Source: JAHDDY01 sp964549375 (GTDB lineage Bacteria; Pseudomonadota; Alphaproteobacteria; Rhodobacterales; Rhodobacteraceae). Taken from it: a stretch of DNA of 37,373 bases. Positions 15,342 through 22,040 of this stretch are shown piece by piece. The notes under the pieces are model-generated. The model was not told where the DNA came from. It made no database searches and was given only the letters and a program-made list of their open reading frames with translations. Each line of letters begins with the position of its first letter. Position 1 is the first letter of the stretch. A program made the position numbers and the translations under genes. The stretch spans positions 1 to 37,373 of the forward strand of contig CAZJWF010000017.1 of NCBI GenBank assembly GCA_964549375.1. Reading direction: 5' to 3'.

Positions 15342-16370
15342 ATGGGGAGATGGTCGAAGGTTGCATTGGGCACAGTTGGCGTCCTTTGCGCGGCATGGAG
15401 TGGGGGCTGGTATTACGGCCAGACGAAAATTCGTGCAGGTGTCGACACCGAGATTGCCCGCCTCGCCCAGCAAGGCATCGCGGCACGGTATCAGTCGGTC
15501 GAGATCGGCGGTTTTCCTTTCGGCTATCGTGGAAAAATCGTAGAGCCACGCACCGAGGCGATCTCGTTGATCGGCAAAATTCAGGCCCGCACAAACTGGC
15601 GGGCGTCTTGGCTGTCATTTGAGACCTCGGTCAGTGACCTGGGCGTCGTCAACTTCGCCTTGCCGGAGACCCAGACCGTGCGATTGACGCCGGTTCGTGG
15701 CGGGCCGCTGGCCGACATCACAATCCGCTCCACTCTGTTAGAAGGCAGCTTACAGCGTGAGGGGTCGGGTGCGCGGATTACTGGAGAGGGCCGCGATATA
15801 GAAATTTTAGCGGTCTCAGAGGCGCTTATTAATTCGCCAGAACTTAAGCTCGACAGCGTTTCCATAGACTCAAGTGCGCCGGTCAACCAACCCGGTCCGA
15901 TCACCGCCGCCGCGACTCTCACCGGTTTGACCGCGAATGAGGGGGTTTGGGGATTTTTCGATCCCGGTCAGCGTTTTCCGCGTGATCCCGCAAACCTCAA
16001 TCTGATCGCAAATGCTGATACGGCCCTTCGCGCGGATCAGACGCTTGGCCTGCAAGCGGTAAATCTCGAGCAGTTGACAGCCAATATCGCGGGAGTAACG
16101 CTTAATGGCGACGGACAAGCCACGGTCGAGAACCGCAGGCCTGACGGGACGTTTGATCTTCGATTTTTGGGGTTAAGCGGTTTATTTGACAGCATTGTTG
16201 CCGCCGGGATGTTGCCAGAGCAGCAAGCGGTGATCTTTCGGACGATGCTGAACAGCTTTGCCAAAAAGGGCGAAGCTGAAGGTGAACAGGTGTTCACCGT
16301 CGGCTTTAAGGGCGGCTTCGTCTTTGTAAATGGCCGCCCGACATTTATCTCCGCTCCACTACTTCCGTAG
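15342..16370 (+). CDS. DUF2125 family periplasmic/membrane-anchored protein
   Basis: A 342-residue protein with one N-terminal membrane anchor (VALGTVGVLCAAWSGGW, about 6-22) and a long extracytoplasmic part. VEIGGFPFGYRGKI at about 51-64 is the typical DUF2125 signature, and the rest alternates strands in the lipid-transport-like (AsmA/LptC-like) style expected for this family: WLSFET, VSIDSSAP, LNLIANADT, FDLRFLGLSG. It ends GFKGGFVFVNGRPTFISAP, another family hallmark. ATG at 15342 follows AGGAGA at 15329-15334. An in-frame start at 15174 is rejected because it lies inside the divergent ChaC-like gene. Function is unknown; the family is largely confined to alphaproteobacteria. Confidence 0.85.
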   Translation: MGRWSKVALGTVGVLCAAWSGGWYYGQTKIRAGVDTEIARLAQQGIAARYQSVEIGGFPFGYRGKIVEPRTEAISLIGKIQARTNWRASWLSFETSVSDLGVVNFALPETQTVRLTPVRGGPLADITIRSTLLEGSLQREGSGARITGEGRDIEILAVSEALINSPELKLDSVSIDSSAPVNQPGPITAAATLTGLTANEGVWGFFDPGQRFPRDPANLNLIANADTALRADQTLGLQAVNLEQLTANIAGVTLNGDGQATVENRRPDGTFDLRFLGLSGLFDSIVAAGMLPEQQAVIFRTMLNSFAKKGEAEGEQVFTVGFKGGFVFVNGRPTFISAPLLP

Positions 16371-16383
16371 TGAAATCAGTGCG

Positions 16384-16533
16384 CTAAACGCCAACAATCA
16401 GAAGAAAGACGCAGATGACAGCAACGCAGATCGTCGTGATGACGCAGGTTTTCATGAACCCGTCAAACGTGGCCTCTTGAGCACTGGTGTCCATTTCGCC
16501 GGCTTTGAAGTTGTCAGGATCGTAATCCGCCAT
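16384..16533 (-). CDS. aa3-type cytochrome c oxidase subunit IV (49 aa)
   Basis: A very short gene, easily overlooked. It encodes 49 residues starting MADYDPDNFKAGEMDTSAQE and ending in one membrane helix (about residues 27-48). The GEMD ... Q-A-TFDGFMK pattern followed by a single helix is that of the bacterial aa3-type cytochrome c oxidase subunit IV, which packs against subunits I and III and whose role is minor. GGAGA six bases upstream supports the start. It is convergent with the DUF2125 gene (13 bases apart) and divergent from pheS. The oxidase's main subunit genes are not in the window, which is usual for this subunit. Confidence 0.85.
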   Translation of the reverse strand: MADYDPDNFKAGEMDTSAQEATFDGFMKTCVITTICVAVICVFLLIVGV

Positions 16534-16565
16534 TCGTCTGTCTCCATCGGTGTTTCGCGGACGTT

Positions 16566-16637
16566 ATGCGCATGGTGTTGAAAAAGTCCATACGTCAATT
16601 CAGACGTTTGGTGGAATTCCCGTTTCGCGTCTGTTAA
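16566..16637 (+). CDS. Possible pheS leader peptide (23 aa), speculative
   Basis: A short frame upstream of pheS would encode a 23-residue basic peptide containing three Phe codons in its second half (QF, EF, PF). It ends with TAA at 635-637 of this kilobase, inside the structured leader described for 16601-16670. The ribosome site is weak (only CGGACG), and three Phe in 23 residues is not overwhelming. Listed only because its position fits translation-controlled attenuation. Confidence 0.15.
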   Translation: MRMVLKKSIRQFRRLVEFPFRVC

Positions 16638-16670
16638 GCCGCTGCTGACGAACCCTCCAGCAGGACAGAC
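16601..16670 (+). promoter_or_regulatory. pheS leader with two mutually exclusive pairings
   Basis: Two alternative stems compete for the same bases. CAGACG (16601-16606) can pair with CGTCTG (16628-16633). Alternatively GTCTGT (16629-16634) pairs with ACAGAC (16665-16670), stacking over CTGCTG (16642-16647) with CAGCAG (16658-16663). The second form covers AGGA (16662-16665), the apparent Shine-Dalgarno of pheS. This is the geometry of a translational switch. Each helix is only six pairs, so chance cannot be ruled out. Confidence 0.35.
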
Positions 16671-16672
16671 TG

Positions 16673-17749
16673 ATGAGCGAACTCGACGATCTTCGCACGA
16701 AATACCTTAGCGCCGTGAATGATGCGGTGGACGAGACCGCACTGGAAACCGCGCGTGTCGCGGCGGTGGGCAAAAAAGGTGAAGTCGCGCTGAAAATGCG
16801 TGAGCTGGGTAAGATGACTCCGGAAGAGCGCCAGACCGCCGGTCCCGCGCTCAATGCCCTCAAAGATGAGATTAACGCTGCCATATCCGCAAAAAAGGCG
16901 GCGCTGGGTGATGCGATTCTAAATGAACGGCTCGCGACCGAGTGGCTTGACGTCACCCTGCCGCCACGCCCGCGCGCTCACGGCACGCTGCACCCTGTCT
17001 CGCAAGTCACCGAAGAAGTCACAGCGATCTTCGCAGATATGGGCTTTGACGTGAAAGAGGGCGCGCAGATTGAGGATGACTGGCACAATTTTGATGCGCT
17101 CAACATCGTCCCTGAACACCCCGCGCGGGCCGAGATGGACACGTTCTATATGGCCCCGAAAGCGGATGGCACGCGCCACGTTTTGCGGACGCACACCTCG
17201 CCGGTTCAGATCAGAACGCTTGAGGCCGAGGGTGCGCCGGTGCGCTTTATCGCGCCGGGACGGGTTTATCGCTCTGACTATGATCAGACTCACACGCCGA
17301 TGTTCCACCAAGTCGAAGGCATGGCGATTGATAAATCCATCACGATGGCCAACCTGAAATGGACGCTGGAAGAATTCGTCAAAGCGTTCTTTGAAGTCGA
17401 TAACGTTGAACTGCGCTTCCGCGCCTCGCATTTCCCGTTCACGGAACCGTCGGCTGAAGTCGATATCCGGTGCTCATGGGATAAAGGCGTGCTGAAAGTG
17501 GGCGAGGGCGATGATTGGCTGGAAATTCTCGGCTCCGGCATGGTTCATCCGAAAGTCCTGTCGAACTGCAATATCGACCCCGCCGAGTGGCAAGGCTTTG
17601 CCTTCGGCGTGGGCATCGACCGCATCGCGATGCTGAAATACGGGATCCCTGATCTGCGCGGCTTTTTCGAGAGCGACCTGCGCTGGCTCCGCCATTACGG
17701 TTTCCGGACGTTGGATGTTCCGAGCCTGCATGTCGGGTTGAGTGCTTAA
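16673..17749 (+). CDS. pheS: Phenylalanine-tRNA ligase alpha subunit
   Basis: PheS forms the catalytic half of the alpha2beta2 enzyme that charges tRNA-Phe. The 358-residue protein has an N-terminal coiled coil (about 1-90) followed by the class II core: motif 2 region GRVYRSDYDQTHTPMFHQVE at about 196-215, the Phe-pocket segments HFPFTEPSAEVDI and LGSGMVHPKVL, and motif 3 GFAFGVGIDRIAMLKYGI near 307-324. ATG follows AGGA with seven bases of spacing. Unusually, pheT does not follow directly; about 1.07 kb with an antisense gene and a small sense gene lies between. Its TAA stop overlaps the stop codon of the antisense Uma2-like gene. Confidence 0.96.
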   Translation: MSELDDLRTKYLSAVNDAVDETALETARVAAVGKKGEVALKMRELGKMTPEERQTAGPALNALKDEINAAISAKKAALGDAILNERLATEWLDVTLPPRPRAHGTLHPVSQVTEEVTAIFADMGFDVKEGAQIEDDWHNFDALNIVPEHPARAEMDTFYMAPKADGTRHVLRTHTSPVQIRTLEAEGAPVRFIAPGRVYRSDYDQTHTPMFHQVEGMAIDKSITMANLKWTLEEFVKAFFEVDNVELRFRASHFPFTEPSAEVDIRCSWDKGVLKVGEGDDWLEILGSGMVHPKVLSNCNIDPAEWQGFAFGVGIDRIAMLKYGIPDLRGFFESDLRWLRHYGFRTLDVPSLHVGLSA

Positions 17750-18314
17750 AATAGATCGCTAAGCCTGAGCGAAATCTCAGGTTCAAACGGCAGCGGCGCG
17801 GCGACATCCCAGCTATCCGGCGTGACGACGGTATATTCTTCGCCGCTCGGTGAGCTGTGGTGGATCAGTTTTTGGTCCACAAGGTCGACAACCCAATAGT
17901 GCGCCACGCCATGCCGCGCGTAAAGCGGCGCTTTGCTTCCCAAGTCGTATTTTCGCGAAGCGTCGGAAACTTCCAGAGCGAGGATGACGTCCTGACCCTT
18001 GAGATCAACGCTAGAGATCGCGGATGGTGCGAGCAGTATATCCGGCTCGACCATAACGTTGTCGCTCAGGTATAGGCTGGGCCGGACGAGACGTGCGTTT
18101 CCCGTCCGACAAATGAGAAAAAGAACCGAAGAAGTTCCGATTCAGCTTCGATATGCGGGCCTTGCTTTGTCGCCATTTTGACCAGAACCCCTTCAATCAG
18201 TTCATAACCGCGACCCTCAGTCAGAACGCCTGATTTGGTCATCTGCATGATGTCTTCGCAACTCAGCAGAGCGGGTTCGAAGTCAGCATCATCTATTTTC
18301 AAAATGGCACTCAT
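17746..18314 (-). pseudogene. Uma2 family (DUF820) endonuclease-like gene, interrupted by a frameshift
   Basis: Two adjacent minus-strand frames together make one Uma2-family protein of about 190 residues, the usual length. The N-terminal part (18314 down to a TGA at 18066) has the family opening SCEDIMQM ... GRGYELIEGVLVKMATKQGPH. The C-terminal part (18054 down to 17746) has VEPDILLAPS, then LALEVSDASRKYDLGSKAPLYA (PD-(D/E)xK-type Asp, Glu and Lys) and HYWVVDLVDQ. The junction near 18065-18072 behaves like a one-base loss: adding one base turns the end 'GPAYT-stop' into continuous 'GPAY-x-LSDNVMVEPD'. Either a real inactivating mutation or a sequencing error. Uma2 proteins are common, often multicopy, and of unknown function. 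Confidence 0.8.
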
Positions 18315-18440
18315 GATGATGAGAATACCACGGTCAAACGGGCCGAAAATAGCGGTTTTCTTCTATATCTTGTAAATATTCGTTTCGTCCCCACATCATA
18401 GGGGCTGCGCGGTTTGTCGTGGCCTATACTGGAGAGACCC

Positions 18441-18671
18441 TTGAACAAGCGTGATTTTCTGAAGTCCGCCGCAGCCCTCACCGCTGCCCCCGTGATCCTG
18501 AGCCGCACCAAGCTTGCTGCTGCTTCAGTGACCGAACGCCAAGACATGCGGAAATCCCGCAAACATCTCGGTCCAAAGCCGTCATATGTCTTTGACAGCG
18601 ATAAGAACATCATGACGTTCTACAGGGCTGATATGGATAGTTTTCAGACCTATCAATACATGGCCGCGTGA
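18441..18671 (+). CDS. Small protein with Tat-like signal peptide, function unknown
   Basis: A 76-residue protein starting at a TTG: MNKRDFLKSAAALTAAPVIL resembles a twin-arginine signal in which the pair is Lys-Arg (KRDFLK), followed by a hydrophobic stretch and LAAA as a plausible cleavage site near residue 32. The mature part, about 44 residues, is basic at first (RKSRKHLG) and ends with aromatic residues (FYRADMDSFQTYQYMAA). GGAGAG at 18431-18436 supports this start; an in-frame ATG at 18414 would bury the signal. A strong hairpin lies just after the stop. I recognise no family. It sits in sense orientation between pheS and pheT. Confidence 0.55.
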   Translation: MNKRDFLKSAAALTAAPVILSRTKLAAASVTERQDMRKSRKHLGPKPSYVFDSDKNIMTFYRADMDSFQTYQYMAA

Positions 18672-18682
18672 CATGGCATGCG

Positions 18683-18710
18683 GCGACCCGCGCATGTGCG
18701 CGCGGGTCGC
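18683..18710 (+). terminator. Strong GC-rich hairpin downstream of the small Tat-like gene
   Basis: An 11-pair perfect stem (18683-18693 with 18700-18710, arms GCGACCCGCGC and GCGCGGGTCGC) around a six-base loop starts 12 bases after the stop codon of the small gene. It is followed by TTGCCGTTTC, a poor U-tract. It should end or pause transcription and so separates the small gene from pheT. Confidence 0.65.
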
Positions 18711-18726
18711 TTGCCGTTTCTCGTCG

Positions 18727-18807
18727 ATGATCCGTTCGGTGATCATGTGAGCCTTTGCGTCCGGCGGGGAATACGCTAAACCGCCCGCGAAGATATTCGC
18801 AGGCGGA
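18727..18807 (+). promoter_or_regulatory. Structured pheT leader with Shine-Dalgarno in a hairpin
   Basis: CCGCC-C-GCGAA (18781-18791), loop GATA, TTCGC-A-GGCGG (18796-18806) form a stem of two five-pair helices separated by one C/A mismatch. Its 3' arm includes AGGCGGA (18801-18807), the apparent ribosome site of pheT, eight bases before the ATG. GGCGG at 18763-18767 could pair with CCGCC (18781-18785) instead and free it. Upstream, ATGATC (18727-18732) and GATCAT (18741-18746) form another small stem. Confidence 0.4.
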
Positions 18808-18815
18808 CCAAACCG

Positions 18816-21248
18816 ATGAAATTCACGCTTTCCTGGCTCAAAGATCACCTCGATACTGATGCGGGGGTTGAGGAAATCGCTGCGGCTCTGACCGATTTGG
18901 GGCTTGAAGTTGAGGAAATCGAAAACCCCGCTGAAACGCTAGGGGCTTTTCGGATTTGCCGCGTAATCGAAGCGGTACAGCACCCAGATGCGGATCGCTT
19001 GCGCTTGTGCCGCGTCGAAGCATGGCCGAATGGCCCCGATGCACCTTCCGAAGACATCCAAGTCGTTTGCGGTGCGCCGAATGCCCGGACGGGGCTGGTT
19101 GGTGTGTTCGCACCTGTTGGAACTCATGTGCCGGGAACGGGCGTCGATCTTAAACCCGGCGTTATTCGGGGTGTCGAGTCCAACGGAATGCTCTGTTCAG
19201 AGCGCGAGATGATGATATCCGACGACCATGACGGCATCATCGACCTTCCCGAAGACGCCCCGATGGGTGCGCGTTTCATCGACTATGCTAATCTCAACGA
19301 TCCTGTCATTGACATAGCCATTACACCGAACCGCCCCGATGCGCTCGGCGTTCGAGGCGTGGCGCGCGACCTTGCGGCGCGCGGCATCGGTACGCTGAAA
19401 CAGGTTGAGACCGAGGCGGTCAAAGGAACCTTCGCCTCGCCGATTGGTGTCACGCTGAAAGACGACGTGAAAGACAAAGCCTGTCCGCTGTTTGTGGGAC
19501 GCTATATCAAGGGCGTCAAGAACGGGCCCTCCCCCGATTGGCTGCAACAGCGTATTCGCGCGATTGGTCTGCGCCCGATCAATGCGCTGGTCGATATGAC
19601 CAATTTCATGACCTATGATCGTGCGCGGCCCTTGCACGTTTTTGACGCCGACAAGGTCAAAGGCGATATTCACGTTCGGCTGTCGCAGCCGGGCGAAAAG
19701 CTGCTCGCGCTGGATGGCAAAGAGTACGAATTCGATGATGCCATGACGCTGATTTGCGATGACAGCGGTCCCGAAGGCATCGGCGGCGTTATGGGCGGCG
19801 AGGTCTCGGGCTGTACCGAAGAGACGGTGAATGTCTTCATCGAGAGCGCCTATTTCGATCCGGTTCGCACGGCGACCACAGGGCGAAAGCTCAAGATCAA
19901 TTCCGACGCGCGCTATCGGTTTGAACGTGGCATTGACCCTGAATTCGCCCATGATGGTATGGAACTGGCGACCAAAATGGTGCTCGACATGTGCGGGGGC
20001 GAGGCGTCTGAGCTGGTCATCGCGGGGGCTGCGCCTGATACCGCGCGTAGCTTTGATCTTCGCCACGACCGGATCAAAACGCTTGTCGGCATGGACGTTG
20101 ATGCGGCGGAGCAAACTCGTATTCTAAGCGAGCTTGGTTTCACGGTCACTGTCGGAGAGCCAATGAGCGTTGCCGTGCCGCCTTGGCGTCCTGATGTGCG
20201 CGGCGAGGCGGATTTAGTGGAAGAGGTTGCGCGTGTCGCGTCCCTGACCAAGCTGGAATCGCAACCGATGCCTCGCGCTCAGACCGGCGCGCTGAAGCGC
20301 AGTTTAACGCCAATGCAGCGGCGCATCGCCATTGCCCGCCGTGCCATCGCCGCGCAAGGCATGAACGAGTGCGTGACCTATACATTTGTTGCGGGGAAAG
20401 AGGCTGCACTCTTCGGCGGTGGGAGTGATGCACTGAAGCTGGAAAATCCGATTTCGTCGGAAATGTCTGATATGCGGCCTAGTCCGTTGCCCGGTTTGTT
20501 GGCGGCGGCGGCGCGCAATCAAGCGCAGGGCTTTAAGGATCTCGCATTGTTCGAGGTGGGTGCGGCCTTCCACGGCGCCGAGCCGGGCGAAGAAACCATC
20601 GTCGCAGCCGGAATCCGCGTCGGCCATGCCAGTGGACGCGAATGGACGGCAACCCGTCGAGGGCTGGATTTCTTTGACGCTAAAGCGGATGTTGAGGCGG
20701 TTCTAACCGCGCTGGGTGCGCCGGTTGACCGCTTGCAAACGGATCGTTCGGCAGCCGGATTTTTTCACCCCGGTCGCTCAGCCGCACTGAAGCTCGGACC
20801 CAAAGTCACCATTGCCGAGATCGGTGAGTTGCATCCGAATGCGGCGAAGGGCATGGACATCGACGGGCCTGCGGTCGCGTTCATTATCCACCTTGCGGCA
20901 ATTCCGTTCCCGAAGGCGAAGACCAAGGCACGTCCCGCACTTACGCTCAATAACCTGCAAGCGGTCGAGCGCGACTTCGCTTTTGTCGTTGATGCACGGC
21001 TTGAGGCGGAAGATATTCGAAAAGCCGCGCGTGCCGCTGACAAAGCGCTGATCGAGGACGTCCGCATTTTCGATGTTTTCGACGGCCCGAAGGCGGCAAC
21101 GCAACTGGGCGAAGGCAAAAAATCGGTTGCCGTTGCCGTGCGCCTCCAACCCAAAGACGCAACGCTCAAAGACGAGGAAATCGAGGCGCTGGCGGCAAAG
21201 GTCGTCGCGTCGGTTGAGAAGGTGACGGGCGGAACTCTGCGGGGTTGA
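18816..21248 (+). CDS. pheT: Phenylalanine-tRNA ligase beta subunit
   Basis: PheT is the editing and tRNA-binding half of the synthetase. The 810-residue protein has the expected layout: N-terminal B1 domain (MKFTLSWLKDHLD, about 1-40), an EMAP-type tRNA-binding OB domain (about 40-150, ICRVIEAVQHPDADRLRLCR ... VCGAPNAR), the B3/B4 editing domain (about 215-400, with GIGGVMGGEVSG near 327), the B5 domain, a catalytic-like core, and the C-terminal anticodon-binding FDX-ACB domain (about 715-809, NNLQAVERDFAFVVD ... VRIFDVFDG). Start ATG at 18816 gives full-length alignment with the family. It is separated from pheS by other genes and has its own structured leader. Confidence 0.96.
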   Translation: MKFTLSWLKDHLDTDAGVEEIAAALTDLGLEVEEIENPAETLGAFRICRVIEAVQHPDADRLRLCRVEAWPNGPDAPSEDIQVVCGAPNARTGLVGVFAPVGTHVPGTGVDLKPGVIRGVESNGMLCSEREMMISDDHDGIIDLPEDAPMGARFIDYANLNDPVIDIAITPNRPDALGVRGVARDLAARGIGTLKQVETEAVKGTFASPIGVTLKDDVKDKACPLFVGRYIKGVKNGPSPDWLQQRIRAIGLRPINALVDMTNFMTYDRARPLHVFDADKVKGDIHVRLSQPGEKLLALDGKEYEFDDAMTLICDDSGPEGIGGVMGGEVSGCTEETVNVFIESAYFDPVRTATTGRKLKINSDARYRFERGIDPEFAHDGMELATKMVLDMCGGEASELVIAGAAPDTARSFDLRHDRIKTLVGMDVDAAEQTRILSELGFTVTVGEPMSVAVPPWRPDVRGEADLVEEVARVASLTKLESQPMPRAQTGALKRSLTPMQRRIAIARRAIAAQGMNECVTYTFVAGKEAALFGGGSDALKLENPISSEMSDMRPSPLPGLLAAAARNQAQGFKDLALFEVGAAFHGAEPGEETIVAAGIRVGHASGREWTATRRGLDFFDAKADVEAVLTALGAPVDRLQTDRSAAGFFHPGRSAALKLGPKVTIAEIGELHPNAAKGMDIDGPAVAFIIHLAAIPFPKAKTKARPALTLNNLQAVERDFAFVVDARLEAEDIRKAARAADKALIEDVRIFDVFDGPKAATQLGEGKKSVAVAVRLQPKDATLKDEEIEALAAKVVASVEKVTGGTLRG

Positions 21249-21379
21249 CGCAACACCGTTTCGGGACAACGCCGGCGACTTTCCTACGCTGTCCGAGGCG
21301 AAAGAAGTTGCGTTTCGGGAAAGGCCGGTTGTAACGGAAGTTCGGTAGCGAATGGCGCGATCACTAGGGGAGAGTACTC
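21249..21379 (+). promoter_or_regulatory. pheT-mscL intergenic region
   Basis: This 131-base gap contains a repeated GTTTCGGGA (21258-21266 and 21312-21320, 54 bases apart), each followed by a few bases and a CCGG. I see no clear promoter or terminator. The ribosome site of mscL (GGGGAGAG) is at its right end. Confidence 0.3.
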
Positions 21380-21781
21380 ATGGGAATGATTTCTGAATTC
21401 AAAGATTTTGCGATCAAAGGCAATATGCTCGATATGGCCGTCGGAATTATCATTGGCGGCGCATTTGGGACGATTATTTCGTCGCTTGTCGGCGATGTCA
21501 TTATGCCGATCATTGGTTTCTTTTCAGGCGGCCTCGATTTTTCTCAGCTCGGCTATAACCTTGGCGCTGGTGCTGATGGTGAGCCGGTTGTGGTTAAATA
21601 TGGATTGTTTATTAACGCTCTCATTGCGTTTCTGATTGTCGCTTTCGTGCTGTTCATGATCATCAAATCTGTGAACAAAGCAAAAGAAGCGGCTGGCATG
21701 GCTGACGAAGAGACGGAAGAGGAAACGCCGCGTCAGGAAATTCTGCTTGAAGAAATCCGTGATGCACTGAAGCGTAGCTAA
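21380..21781 (+). CDS. mscL: Large-conductance mechanosensitive channel MscL
   Basis: MscL is the pentameric inner-membrane channel that opens under extreme membrane tension and releases solutes on hypo-osmotic shock. The 133-residue protein has the N-terminal amphipathic helix ISEFKDFAIKGN, TM1 with the pore-lining LDMAVGIIIGGAFGTIISSL (about residues 16-35), the family-typical DVIMPIIGFF, a periplasmic loop (about 48-75), TM2 (FINALIAFLIVAFVLFMI, about 76-95) and a charged cytoplasmic helix at the C-terminus (PRQEILLEEIRDALKRS). A strong ribosome site, GGGGAGAG, precedes the ATG. A second mechanosensitive channel gene follows after 259 bases. Confidence 0.96.
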   Translation: MGMISEFKDFAIKGNMLDMAVGIIIGGAFGTIISSLVGDVIMPIIGFFSGGLDFSQLGYNLGAGADGEPVVVKYGLFINALIAFLIVAFVLFMIIKSVNKAKEAAGMADEETEEETPRQEILLEEIRDALKRS

Positions 21782-21829
21782 TACGCTGAAATCATATAAA
21801 AATTCTGAAATCTAAAGACAGATTGGTTG

Positions 21830-21849
21830 CCGAGCCTTGCTGGCTGCGG
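21830..21849 (+). terminator. Possible terminator hairpin after mscL
   Basis: CCG-AGCC, loop TTGCT, GGCT-(G)-CGG form a seven-pair stem with one bulged G, 48 bases after the mscL stop. No U-run follows immediately. It could end mscL transcription. Confidence 0.35.
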
Positions 21850-21944
21850 TGACCGATTTCGTATCCAATGTTTGGTTGATTTTTTTGTGGTGTAACAGGC
21901 TCGTAAAGGGTGTACCTTCACTAAACATGTAAAGACTGGTGCCC

Positions 21945-21975
21945 TTGACACACCGTTATATCCTGCTCCAACTAT
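21945..21975 (+). promoter_or_regulatory. Possible promoter of the MscS-type channel gene
   Basis: A perfect TTGACA (21945-21950) lies 66-96 bases before the mscS-like gene. The best -10 candidates 17-19 bases downstream (around CCAACTAT) are poor, as is often so in alphaproteobacteria. The rest of the 259-base gap is comparatively AT-rich and shows no gene. Confidence 0.35.
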
Positions 21976-22040
21976 CTCGCCGGTGACTGGTTCACTGGAA
22001 AAACCATTTTCATCTGCGGTTTATCGGGCAGCATTCTCAC

